Origin: Tatumella punctata
Lineage (GTDB): Bacteria; Pseudomonadota; Gammaproteobacteria; Enterobacterales; Enterobacteriaceae
Length of the DNA: 64,000 bases
Assembly: GCF_039523735.1 (NCBI RefSeq)
Contig: NZ_BAAAFW010000095.1
Location: 147,897 to 211,896, forward strand
Direction: 5' to 3'
Of this stretch, positions 28,565 to 37,080 are shown piece by piece. Within the stretch, counting starts at the first letter, position 1; each line of letters opens with the position of its first letter. Under the pieces are notes generated by a model. It did no database searches. It had not been told where the DNA came from and was given only the letters and a program-made list of their open reading frames with translations. The position numbers and the translations under genes were made by a program.

Positions 28565-29181
28565 GCTTCTGTTCCTTCCGCTGACAGACGTATTGTTCGT
28601 ACTCTGTTTTGCTGATCCGGCAGATCCTGATGTGTTGTCAGAATAACCGATCCTCCCCGGCTGGCGTGTAATGCAAATTGTGACATTATTTTTTCTACCC
28701 CGGCTTTATCAATCGCCGTCAGGGGCTCATCCAGGATCCATAACCTGGCGCGGGTAAGCCATAGTCTGGCCAGTGCTACCCTGCGCTGCTGTCCGGCAGA
28801 TAACTGGGCCACCACCGCATCTTCATACCCGGTCAGTTCCACTTCATCCAGTGCACGATATATTTCAGCATCACTTTGATCGGCATGAAAAAAACGCAAA
28901 TTTTCCAGCGGGGATAATACTCCCTTAACGCCGGGTAAATGCCCGAGATACAACATCTGCTGATGCCAGATATCACGCTGCCTGGTAACCGGTGACTGGT
29001 TCCACAGAATAGTGCCCGACTCAGGCCGGCTCAATCCGGCCAGAAGACGTAACAGGGACGTTTTACCTGCACCATTAGGTCCTTCGATATGCACAATATC
29101 ACCGGGCCGGACCGTAAATGAAAGCTGATTAAAAAGCACCCGTTCATCACGGATACAGGTAAGTTGTTGGGCTTCCAGCAT
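28555..29181 (-). CDS. ccmA: Cytochrome c biogenesis ATP-binding protein CcmA
   Basis: CcmA is the ABC ATPase of the CcmABCD complex, driving release of heme-loaded CcmE. Walker A (GPNGAGKTS, residues 34-42), the signature LSAGQQRR and Walker B (LWILDEP) are intact. It is the first gene of the ccm operon. The ATG at 29181 aligns with E. coli; a GTG five codons upstream (29196) is also possible. Neither has a strong ribosome-binding site. Confidence 0.95.
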   Translation of the reverse strand: MLEAQQLTCIRDERVLFNQLSFTVRPGDIVHIEGPNGAGKTSLLRLLAGLSRPESGTILWNQSPVTRQRDIWHQQMLYLGHLPGVKGVLSPLENLRFFHADQSDAEIYRALDEVELTGYEDAVVAQLSAGQQRRVALARLWLTRARLWILDEPLTAIDKAGVEKIMSQFALHASRGGSVILTTHQDLPDQQNRVRTIRLSAEGTEACW

Positions 29182-29267
29182 GCAAAATATATTCACTATA
29201 ACGTTACGAGGGCCGCACTATAGCATAAGGAAATCCCCTGCCGAATGCCGAAAATGGAACCGGTTAC

Positions 29268-29507
29268 TTAAAATGCCTCTAACCGGTAATTTTTCGCCTG
29301 AAAAACGAACAATGCTAAAGCTTTGTTACGATTATTTTGACTTACCCACAGATAAGCACTCTGTTTACTGCCGGTATTTATCCGCAGGACGAGTTTATCA
29401 ATGGCGGTCATGTTATCAGATGCAACACCAATCACTGTGCGGGTTTGTGCTTTCTTCACTGCTGATGCCCTGGTACAAATCGCATCAGTCAGCGTACTGT
29501 GATTCAC
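29268..29507 (-). CDS. Hypothetical small protein, doubtful
   Basis: This 79-residue GTG-started frame (MNHSTLTDAICTRASAV...) begins two bases after the stop of the frame at 29510-29758, in a different phase. Its C-terminal half (AYLWVSQNNRNKALALFVF) looks protein-like. The two frames could be a broken single gene for a secreted protein, because the upstream frame ends in a signal-like NKAAAPVVIVMLFLWVGC. No family is recognised. Confidence 0.25.
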   Translation of the reverse strand: MNHSTLTDAICTRASAVKKAQTRTVIGVASDNMTAIDKLVLRINTGSKQSAYLWVSQNNRNKALALFVFQAKNYRLEAF

Positions 29508-29509
29508 AA

Positions 29510-29758
29510 CTAAACCTCACACCCAACCCATAAAAACAACATCACAATAACAACCGGAGCTGCTGCTTTATTCATCACAAACCGTCCTGTTAAATCCCTT
29601 TCAGCCCGTGGATTTCTGTGTGCCGAAACAGCTATACGTGCATAAAGATCTCTGTACAGGATACAGAAGCCGGTGACCGGGAGAGCGACAACACTCAGAG
29701 ATCTCAGCAGACTGATATGATTATTACTGAGCGGGTAAATCAGGCCCGTCACAGACAA
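29510..29758 (-). CDS. Hypothetical small membrane protein, doubtful
   Basis: This 82-residue frame starts with TTG at 29758 and has two hydrophobic stretches (SLSVVALPVTGFCILY and APVVIVMLFLWVGC). An internal ATG at 29575 would give a 21-residue signal-like peptide ending in a cysteine. It lies in the otherwise gene-poor 0.8 kb between ccmA and the dehydrogenase. It may be chance or a decayed gene. Confidence 0.22.
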   Translation of the reverse strand: MSVTGLIYPLSNNHISLLRSLSVVALPVTGFCILYRDLYARIAVSAHRNPRAERDLTGRFVMNKAAAPVVIVMLFLWVGCEV

Positions 29759-30029
29759 CAGTTCCGCTGCCCCTGACGGCTAGCCGGGCTAACCTGCAGA
29801 AATTTTTCGAAAAAAAGATATCTACGGAAAAAACAACTGTCATATAACGCTTTTTGTATCAAAAAGAATATGTAAATTATTTTTATGTGATAGTTTTTTT
29901 ATCGTAGGTAAGTCTCTGTTAAATATAAGGTCAAATATAATAAAACAAATAAACACATAAATAACTATACTATTTAATCACCACTGTGATAGCGTGGATT
30001 TCTGACCTGCACATCAGCGAGGGCTAAAA

Positions 30030-30857
30030 ATGAATGAAAGTAAATATATCGTTATTACCGGCGGAGCCAAAGGTGTTGGTATGGTTTATGCTTCACACCT
30101 GGCAAAAGACCCGGAAAATATAATAATAGTTACCGGACGCAGTAAAACCCCGCCAGACAGTATAATCCACCGGTTAAACTCAAAATTCCACTACCGTAGC
30201 CTTGATGTTTCAATAGAATCACAAATTATCCCTTTCTTTTCAGAGATAATAGAAAGCTTTGGACGGATTGATATTTTAATAAATAACGCCGGTATTTGGG
30301 GGCCTGTCGGGAAATTTAATACCAATGACCTCTCTGAATGGTTTGATACTATAAAAGTTAATCTGACCGGTGCTGTCAGTTGTACACATGCAGCAATGCA
30401 GTATATGGTTCCCCAAAAGAGCGGTATTATTATCAATATGGCCAGCAATGCAGGAGCTCACCGCTGGCCGAACTGCTCTGCCTATTCCGTTTCAAAAGCA
30501 GCTATTATGAAACTGACAGAGAATCTTGCTATAGAGTCAAAAAAAGATAACATTTCTCATTATGCCTTTCACCCCGGGCTTATTCACTCTACAGGCATGG
30601 CAATGGCGCTGACTGAAAATCCTCCGGAAGAGTACTGTGCGGTCAAAAGTGCATTAGACTGGATCCTTAAAGAAAAAGATCTCGGAAATACAGTCAGTGC
30701 TGAAGACAGCATTCCGCATATTGAAAAGTTATGCAGTGGTCATTATAAGCAGCTAAGTGGCCTGTATCTGAATGTAAAAGATAATCTGGATGAGATCCTG
30801 GATAATATCAGAGATGTAAGAAGACATAACAGTTATCAGCTGAAAGTGACTTCATAG
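30030..30857 (+). CDS. Short-chain dehydrogenase/reductase
   Basis: This 275-residue classical SDR would reduce or oxidise an alcohol or carbonyl with NAD(P)H. The cofactor loop TGGAKGVG is at residues 10-17, NNAG at 85-88, and the catalytic residues are Ser139, Tyr152 and Lys156 (YSVSK). Base composition is clearly more A+T-rich than the ccm genes, and the upstream 200 bases are very A+T-rich, which suggests horizontal acquisition. The substrate cannot be told. No operon partner is visible. Confidence 0.88.
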   Translation: MNESKYIVITGGAKGVGMVYASHLAKDPENIIIVTGRSKTPPDSIIHRLNSKFHYRSLDVSIESQIIPFFSEIIESFGRIDILINNAGIWGPVGKFNTNDLSEWFDTIKVNLTGAVSCTHAAMQYMVPQKSGIIINMASNAGAHRWPNCSAYSVSKAAIMKLTENLAIESKKDNISHYAFHPGLIHSTGMAMALTENPPEEYCAVKSALDWILKEKDLGNTVSAEDSIPHIEKLCSGHYKQLSGLYLNVKDNLDEILDNIRDVRRHNSYQLKVTS

Positions 30858-31190
30858 TAATACGCACCGTGTCTTTACTTCCTGCCGGTGAATGACCATG
30901 AATATGATAATCAATTATTCCCGATAACCAATATCGGGGATACCTTTCCGGCAACGATAGCGTTAAGCTACTGGTGCTATTTAAGTTATTATTTCTTCTC
31001 CTCTGCGATTCCTGTAAGTATCCCTCACCCGCAGAATACAGATCTCCTGCTGGAAAAGACCCCCCGGATTGCAGCCTGTTATAAAAATCCACGCCGCACA
31101 TATATCGCCGGAATCCTGCTAGTAGCATTATTACAGTGCCAGTCGTGATACTTTCAGCCGGCTAATTCCCCGGCCTGGCGGCTGATAATA
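30858..31190. other. Gene-free interval downstream of the dehydrogenase
   Basis: Two overlapping short frames occur on opposite strands (30888-31148 plus, 30808-31128 minus), but neither resembles a protein family or has a convincing start. The stretch is best treated as noncoding. Confidence 0.5.
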
Positions 31191-31194
31191 ATGA

Positions 31195-31222
31195 CAGCGG
31201 GCGGCATACTGCCCGCTGTTTA
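31195..31222 (+). terminator. Hairpin with T tract
   Basis: Perfect 8-bp arms CAGCGGGC (31195-31202) and GCCCGCTG (31211-31218) are followed by TTTATT on the plus strand. It lies between the convergent dehydrogenase and DUF4432 genes and could terminate plus-strand transcription. Confidence 0.6.
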
Positions 31223-31303
31223 TTCATACTCTGTCAGTATAAAACCGTAATGCAGATTTTATGCCGGTTACTTCCGGAATAATATCCGGTGATATAACTG
31301 CCT

Positions 31304-32512
31304 TCATTCCTGAGCAATAGGAGTATCGCTGACAATGATCTTATCATTTCCCTGAATCTGCTTAACCCGTTTTTCGGTCTGCTGTACTGCCTTCGCATCT
31401 TTCAGTAATGAATACGTCAATGTAAAATCAGTACTTTCACCAGCAGCCAGCTGTTTTACCCGGCCCTGCTGTTTCTCAATAGTCACCGGATAGGCATAAT
31501 TTGTTCCGGGCTCAATACCGGTCACGTAGCCCTGTTTCAGGGTGTCAGTATTTTTCCACATGGTCAGCAGCGGAAGCTGGCGAGTATCAAATTCAATAGA
31601 AACCCCTTTATCGCCTTTACTATTGATCAGCGCCGCCAGTGTTTTTCCATTATCATCGGCTTTGGGGACCAGATTAAATACCATTTCATCAAAGTCGCGG
31701 GTCGGAGCAGCGTACTGATCCCAGTCTGCCATACCTTTTTTCGCATAATCGTTAAACGGTGAGACCGATTTCAGCGGCGCAATAAAGCGGGCATTTTTCT
31801 CCAGAATCGGCTGGCCGAAATTACTGTGATAAATAATTTCATAATCATGAGGATAATCCGCATTATTGGTCAGCACATCATGAATCGTAAAATGGTCTGA
31901 TCCCGGAATATAACGCAGCTCGGTCTGGGTATCCAGTCTGGCCTTTTTAAAGGTATGCTCTTTCAGCAGGCCACGGATCCGGATTTCATGGGGAGCTTTG
32001 TCATCAACAATAACTTCCACCTTCGACGCCGGGGTATTGCCGGCCTTACCGTGCAGGGTATAGAGCATACCGTCCTGAGTAACCGGGTGGCCTGTCCATT
32101 CATAGCCACAACGTACCATCATCTCATTAAATCCTTCCAGCCAGCCTAATCCGTTGCGACTTTCCAGATTAATATAGGCCGGGTTCACAACCTCCCCGAC
32201 GGGTGAGTCCCAGCCCAAACGGATACCATCACCTTTCGCATAAAGCAGATCCATTCCCCGGCCCGGGCTTAAAGCAATGGTCAGCCCGGGCGAACTGGTA
32301 ATGGTCAGTACCTTTGACCCTTCCTGTTTACCGCCATGCAGAACTTTTTGCTGAATGCTGAAATCAGTACCCGCCAGTTTCAGCTGCTGGCTGGTTATCT
32401 GCCAGTCGCCTTTTTCTGTATTACTTTCTGTATCTGTCAGCAGCCAACTCTGCGCCGATGCCTGTCCACAGATACAACCAATAACCATCAATGCCAGGAC
32501 ACTTTTTTTCAT
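31304..32512 (-). CDS. DUF4432 family periplasmic protein (aldose-1-epimerase-like)
   Basis: The 402-residue precursor begins with a signal peptide (MKKSVLALMVIGCICGQASA) and is probably periplasmic. The body shows the DUF4432/galactose-mutarotase-like pattern: SPGRGMDLLYAKGDGIRLGW, GLGWLEGFNEMMVRCG, and DHFTIHDVLTN with following YEIIYHSNFG. Family members bind or isomerise sugars, but the reaction here is not known. It stands alone and converges with the dehydrogenase. Confidence 0.85.
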   Translation of the reverse strand: MKKSVLALMVIGCICGQASAQSWLLTDTESNTEKGDWQITSQQLKLAGTDFSIQQKVLHGGKQEGSKVLTITSSPGLTIALSPGRGMDLLYAKGDGIRLGWDSPVGEVVNPAYINLESRNGLGWLEGFNEMMVRCGYEWTGHPVTQDGMLYTLHGKAGNTPASKVEVIVDDKAPHEIRIRGLLKEHTFKKARLDTQTELRYIPGSDHFTIHDVLTNNADYPHDYEIIYHSNFGQPILEKNARFIAPLKSVSPFNDYAKKGMADWDQYAAPTRDFDEMVFNLVPKADDNGKTLAALINSKGDKGVSIEFDTRQLPLLTMWKNTDTLKQGYVTGIEPGTNYAYPVTIEKQQGRVKQLAAGESTDFTLTYSLLKDAKAVQQTEKRVKQIQGNDKIIVSDTPIAQE

Positions 32513-32790
32513 TTTTCCACCCTTCCGGCTGAATTGATTTAGCTTCAGAGAGGAAAGATTACAAAGTCACGCACAATAAAAGTGTGACAGTTATCACTGC
32601 CAATGGTTTCCGGATGCAGTTATGTGAATTACGCCACAATAAAACATTAAGAATAATTACACTGATAAGCTGCCGGGAGCTATAGCCTGAGGGGCATTGT
32701 AAGCCCTCAGGCAGGATGGTCTCTGTTTCAGCCGGGCACCACAGAGTGTCGTCATATCCGATAAAAAAACAGACTCACTCGCAAGGTGGC

Positions 32791-33345
32791 AATCCCCCAT
32801 TTTTAACCGGGGCGGTAAACAGAATCAGTTTATACGATAAATATACTGCATCAATATATTGCCCGTATATTCCGGGCCATTATCACGACGTATTGAAGAG
32901 GGCTTCCCTTTCCATTCAATGATCGACTCCAGTGTTTTTATGACCCGGATAGCCGGCAGTGAAAAATTAACCTCAATTGCCAGTGCTTCGCGGTTAAAGT
33001 CATCAGTCATATTCAGCAGACGCACAGAACGCCACTCTGATAACAAATCCATAAACCCGCTGATGTTACGGCTTTCGGAGACAGCCAGTGGTTCAGGCTT
33101 ATCGCGTTTTAACCGCTTTTCAGGCTTTATACGCATGTTAAGTGACAGATATGATAGATCTTTTTGTAGTGCCCTCTGCACCCTTTCATACTACCTAACT
33201 ACAGGTAACACAGGCCGGATTGCCGGGTTTTCGGACTGTTTGTAATTCTGATAAGCCAGTCAGAAATTTGCAGATTATCCCTGCGGAGAACGGGCTTATA
33301 ATGGTAATAACATTCACTAACACTTAGCGCAGGTATCTCATTAAT
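32791..33345 (-). pseudogene. IS3-family (IS407-type) orfB remnant, copy 1
   Basis: Frameshifted and internally deleted transposase. The N-terminal part (YYHYKPVLRRDNLQISDWLIR...) is in a different frame from the main block 32825-33181 (NMRIKPEKRLKRDKPEPLAV, DDFNREALAIEVNFSLPA, RRDNGPEY). After DNGPEY the frame jumps straight to the C-terminal MQYI end, so the region before the last catalytic Glu is partly lost. The right inverted repeat CCCCCATTTTTAACCGGGG begins near 32796. The orfA half is missing. Confidence 0.85.
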
Positions 33346-33524
33346 TATACCTGCTGAGGTACTTTTCGTTGGGATGCATTTACATAGCGCAGATTTATTT
33401 GTATATTTCTTTAGAAGGAAAACATTTATATACATGCAACCCAAGAGCATAATCAGAATTACACACCCAACTGTCAGTAGCACTAAGAAATAAAATAACG
33501 GGAACTTTAAGGATCCATAAATTT

Positions 33525-34364
33525 ATGCAAATATCAAACTTCGACAATTTGATACATATTAAAACAATAAAAAGATTGACGGATACGCTATCAGATGTTG
33601 ATTTTATCAATAGTGGAATAATTGACTATGCTTCACCAATCCCGGCTTTTGGACGTCTGTCTCGTTCAAAAATAGCCACATTAGGACTTAATCCTAGTGA
33701 CAAAGAGTTTAATGACAGAAACCACAAAGAGATATCAGGCCATAAACGACGATTTAACACTCTGAATTCTTTAAATATCAGTAACTGGAAAAACTTAGAT
33801 GATAACTCAGTCAATAGAATTGCTGAATCATGTGAAGAATATTTTGAAATTAATCCGTATAACTCATGGTTTAAACAACTTGAAAACTTAATATCTAACT
33901 CCGGGTTTAGTTATTATGGCCAATTCGCAAATGCCTGTCATCTGGACCTGATACCATTTGCCACATGTAAAAAATGGTCATCACTGGATAAAAGCAACAG
34001 AGATTTTTTACTAAGAGAACTATCCCCCTCTTTAGGGGAAATCATAAAAAACTCAAATATTGAACTCATAATACTAAACGGAAAATCAGTGATTGATAAC
34101 TTCAAAAAAATATCCGATATATCATTATCAGAACATAAAGAACCATCATTTGATTTACACAGACATGGGGGCAATGATGTTTTAGGGTATGAGTATACCG
34201 GTTTTTTCAGGACGATATCAGGGATCGATATTGGTAGAAAAGTATACATATATGGATTCAATCACAACTTACAAAGTAGTTTTGGCGTATCTAACACCGT
34301 CAGAAATAATATAAAAAACAGATTAAAAACATATTGCGAATCGACCATCACTAACTTTAGATAA
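33525..34364 (+). CDS. Hypothetical protein with possible uracil-DNA-glycosylase-like motifs
   Basis: This 279-residue protein is strongly A+T-rich and lies between two IS remnants. I do not assign it to a named family. Visible blocks are ATLGLNPSDKEF near residue 50, then YGQFANACHLDLIPFATCKKW near 128-148, and ELIILNGKSV further on. A GxNPS loop followed later by a hydrophobic strand and an asparagine/glycine turn recalls the uracil-DNA glycosylase/Mug fold, but this is an inference. The ATG at 33525 follows AAGGATCC. Codon use and context indicate recent transfer. Confidence 0.7.
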   Translation: MQISNFDNLIHIKTIKRLTDTLSDVDFINSGIIDYASPIPAFGRLSRSKIATLGLNPSDKEFNDRNHKEISGHKRRFNTLNSLNISNWKNLDDNSVNRIAESCEEYFEINPYNSWFKQLENLISNSGFSYYGQFANACHLDLIPFATCKKWSSLDKSNRDFLLRELSPSLGEIIKNSNIELIILNGKSVIDNFKKISDISLSEHKEPSFDLHRHGGNDVLGYEYTGFFRTISGIDIGRKVYIYGFNHNLQSSFGVSNTVRNNIKNRLKTYCESTITNFR

Positions 34365-34393
34365 CGACTATCCCTTATCAATACCTCCCATTC

Positions 34394-34427
34394 ATTATCA
34401 ACCTCACCTTTAATCGGGGTTGATAAT
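34394..34427. terminator. Hairpin after the 33.5-kb gene
   Basis: Perfect 10-bp arms ATTATCAACC (34394-34403) and GGTTGATAAT (34418-34427) lie 30 bases past the stop at 34364. There is no T run on the plus strand, but there is one on the minus strand, so it would stop minus-strand transcription best. Confidence 0.4.
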
Positions 34428-34532
34428 TAAAAAAAGCTCGTATAACAAAAAACATAAATTATTATCAGCCCATCAAAAACCGGGAGTTAATTACAAAAAT
34501 AACAACCACAATTTATTGATAGTGGTTTGTCG

Positions 34533-35083
34533 TCAACCTCCCTTTTTTAACCGGGGCGATAAGAACAATGGTAACCCCCCATTTTTAACGGAGGTAATAA
34601 GTAGAATCAGGCCATACGCTGAATATACTGCATCGGTGTAAACCCATTCAGTGCCATATTCGGTCGTTGGTGATTATAAAAATATTGCCATTTTGTCGCA
34701 TATTCCTGCAATTCATTTAATGACGAAAACAGGTGCTGGCCAAGTCAGTTATAACGTACTGTCGCGGTGATAACGCTCAATGTAAGTATTCTGCTGAGGC
34801 TTTCCCGGCTAAACAAAGTTCAGATGAATATTCTGCTGTTCAGACCATATTATCGGTACATTTCCCGCAGACTCCGCGCTATTATCACAACGTATTGAAG
34901 AGGGCTTCCCTTTCTATTCAATGATCGGCTCCAGTGTTTTTATGACACGGATAGCCGGCAGTGAAAAATCAACCTCAATTGCCAATGCTTCACGGTTAAA
35001 GTCATCAGTCATATTCAGCAGACGCAAAGAACGCCCCTCTGATGGCTGCTTATGCATAACATCATAAACCCGCTGACGTTACT
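34533..35083 (-). pseudogene. IS3-family (IS407-type) orfB remnant, copy 2, with doubled inverted-repeat end
   Basis: This remnant belongs to the same element type as copy 1, in the same orientation. It keeps the C-terminal half (QHLFSSLNELQEYATKWQ, FYNHQRPNMALNG and MQYIQRMA), but frameshifts break it near 34740 and 34830. The segment 34870-35030 is nearly identical to copy 1 at 32890-33050. Its right end appears twice: CCTCCCTTTTTTAACCGGGG near 34539 and CCCCCCATTTTTAACGG near 34576. It is cut off at about 35080. Confidence 0.82.
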
Positions 35084-35224
35084 AATATGATATGACAGTG
35101 AATTAACAGCAGATCATACTACCAATATGTTGATAACTTCTTACTCACGACCTCAAAATCGCTTGGTGTCACAAGACTCTAATGGCCTTCATCTCTGGCA
35201 GCAATTATCAAGTCGGTATCATTA

Positions 35225-36013
35225 TTACCCCAATGTTTTTTGTGATTCGTTATAACTATCTATTGCTTCTTGATAAAGTTGAATTAGTTTATTTGAGAAT
35301 GCAATTCTCTCATGATACTCGGTATGACCTGTAGTACTTCTGTAATTTCTGACATTTTCAAGGCTTGAAGTCACAAGACCAATTGGTAGCTTAACAAAGT
35401 TAAATTCACCAATACGATATAGCCACGTTAAGATTGCGTCATTCGTACTAAAAAGGTTCGAATGTGTGATATTTCTTAAGGTTCTTATAGATGATATTCT
35501 TGCGTCATAATCATCTTTATTAATTGCACCTGCAATCGAAATTGAGGTTAACACGTTATCATGATCTAAGTTTCGCATTGCCTCAGTGATTACTCTTACA
35601 CCAAGAGAGTGCCCGATGAAAATGGCTTTATCTTCATCGTGCCACATCGTGTTGATAAATCTGGCCAGTTCCTGACCTGCTAAGTTTGCTTCCTTTGCCG
35701 CAGTAGTCCATGCAGAGAAGATTGATACGACATAGCTAGCGGTTTTCAACAAGCCTATTGCAGGCATAACTATCGAGGTTAGAGTAGAAATACTCATACG
35801 TAGAATGGATGATGATTGCCATTTTACGTAAATTATAGGGGCGTCAATTTTACTCGCAATAAAGTCTTTCCAGTCCTCACTGTCTTGAGTAAGAAATCCC
35901 GGTGCAATTATAACAGGGACACCATCATGATCCTCATTCAGAGTGAGGATTTCAATCTGACATGTTCTCTTGAAACCAAAAAGTAATTTATAGGTATCTA
36001 TAAAAATACTCAT
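35225..36013 (-). CDS. DUF726-like alpha/beta hydrolase
   Basis: The 262-residue protein has an alpha/beta-hydrolase nucleophile elbow GHSLG (serine at residue 136) and the N-terminal block PVIIAPGFLTQDSEDW, similar to DUF726 proteins. The catalytic His may be in TTGHTEYHERIAF. A hydrophobic stretch at about residues 78-101 could be a membrane helix. The start at 36013 is preferred to 36025 because AGGAGG abuts the latter. It is A+T-rich and stands alone between IS wrecks. A lipase or toxin-like role is possible but unproven. Confidence 0.78.
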   Translation of the reverse strand: MSIFIDTYKLLFGFKRTCQIEILTLNEDHDGVPVIIAPGFLTQDSEDWKDFIASKIDAPIIYVKWQSSSILRMSISTLTSIVMPAIGLLKTASYVVSIFSAWTTAAKEANLAGQELARFINTMWHDEDKAIFIGHSLGVRVITEAMRNLDHDNVLTSISIAGAINKDDYDARISSIRTLRNITHSNLFSTNDAILTWLYRIGEFNFVKLPIGLVTSSLENVRNYRSTTGHTEYHERIAFSNKLIQLYQEAIDSYNESQKTLG

Positions 36014-36239
36014 TAAAGCAATCATCCTCCTGAGCTCTGCAATTCTACTCCCTGAGCAGGATAAATAAACGATGGAATTAAGAGGTTTTTATTATATTAT
36101 TTTCGGTAATTAGCCTGATCTGTTGATGACCACTTATTCATAACCTTAAAATCTCTTGGTCTGGCAAGACGTCAATGACCTTTACTTCAGGAATTCATTA
36201 TCAAGTTGGCAGCATAACCTTAAGCGCCATCGATTTACC

Positions 36240-36550
36240 TTTATAATCCTGCCCACGTAATGTGGGCACAGCCCTAAGAGAGGTCTGGTGCTTCGCGAGG
36301 TATCTCGCGGCCTTTTGCATTCTTTAGCTTGCTGTACCAGGCATAGCGCTGGGATTCATACAGGCTGAACGTATCCGTGCTGTGGCGCTCACACGGATAC
36401 GTTCAGCGAGTCAGGGCTTCATCGCGAAATTCGGGTGTGTACTGTTGACCGGTCGTTATGTTGGCTGATGCTGGTTTTGCCATGAGTGATCACCTCTGGT
36501 TGAGGATTCACTCACTTAGTCGCGAGTCCGCCATTGACAGGCAAGATCAG
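36240..36550 (-). pseudogene. IS3-family orfA remnant (different element type)
   Basis: Reading the minus strand, the terminal sequence TGATCTTGCCTGTCAATGGC (36550 downward) is followed by an orfA start translating MAKPASANITTGQQYTPEFR (from about 36483). It soon hits a stop near 36406. The matching continuation SLYESQRYAWYSKLKNAKGR appears in another frame downstream, so this is a frameshifted orfA. No orfB follows. The element type differs from the 32.8- and 34.5-kb remnants. Confidence 0.78.
36366..36411. repeat. 16-bp inverted repeat inside the orfA remnant
   Basis: The arms GCTGAACGTATCCGTG and CACGGATACGTTCAGC are perfect complements separated by about a dozen bases. The palindrome coincides with the point where the orfA frame is lost, so it may be a product of the mutation. 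Confidence 0.6.
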
Positions 36551-36620
36551 TACAGATGGTGTCCCCTGCAGACGCCACATTCACCTGTAAGTCAATGATT
36601 AATAATTCAATAAATTAGTA

Positions 36621-36648
36621 GGTATAAATTTATGCCCGTATTTATACC
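36621..36648. repeat. 9-bp inverted repeat at the prophage left border, possible attachment core
   Basis: GGTATAAAT (36621-36629) and ATTTATACC (36640-36648) are perfect complements separated by ten bases. Such a pattern can be an integrase core site. Another short inverted repeat, ACCCAC/GTGGGT (36646-36651, 36666-36671), followed by TTT overlaps it and could be a terminator. Which function applies cannot be decided here. Confidence 0.35.
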
Positions 36649-36672
36649 CACAAACACTGAAAGAAGTGGGTT

Positions 36673-36984
36673 TTATCCAACCCCTCTCGCTATATCTTTC
36701 ACCATAAACGTCACCACTCCAATCACCCGAGCAGCATCCAGCGCATCCCCCTCAATGATTCCACCGTCAGTGATAAAGCGGCCAGCGCCGACTGTCGCAA
36801 ACAGTTTTTGCTGACCGGCCAGATCGAGCAGAACCACACTCCCCGCTTTCGCCGGTATGCCTGGCTCTACTACAGCGTAGCCCTCATCTGTCGGAACGAT
36901 GATCGACGATTCAGTGATACCCATAACTGAGTTGGGTGTCAGGCGATGTTCGATGTAGTCTTTTGCGGGGGATGGGAAGCCCAT
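36673..36984 (-). CDS. Phage UmuD/LexA-like (S24-type) protein lacking the peptidase serine
   Basis: The 103-residue protein starts MGFPSPAKDYIEHRLTPN, like the UmuD/HumD N-terminus, and ends in GVVTFMV, like S24 domains. The catalytic SGxSM serine and the later lysine motif are not visible, so it is probably not an active self-cleaving peptidase. GGAG precedes the start by eight bases. It is the last minus-strand gene of the prophage and is divergent from the gene at 37081. A 10-bp palindrome CAGTATACTG (36996-37005) lies in the spacer. Confidence 0.7.
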   Translation of the reverse strand: MGFPSPAKDYIEHRLTPNSVMGITESSIIVPTDEGYAVVEPGIPAKAGSVVLLDLAGQQKLFATVGAGRFITDGGIIEGDALDAARVIGVVTFMVKDIARGVG

Positions 36985-37080
36985 GTTCTTTTCTCCAGTA
37001 TACTGATCATTTGTCAGGATTTTAATTACTCCCGTATGTCATATATTAGCAGTTCACTTCATTACTGCAGGTGCTAACAC

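Noticed and set aside
30888..31148. 86-residue plus-strand frame after the dehydrogenase
   Set aside because: Overlaps an equally long opposite frame, has no plausible start signal and no protein-like conservation.
36996..37005. LexA box before the UmuD-like gene
   Set aside because: The palindrome CAGTATACTG does not match the CTG-N10-CAG consensus, and the nearby CTG/CAG pair has nine bases between.
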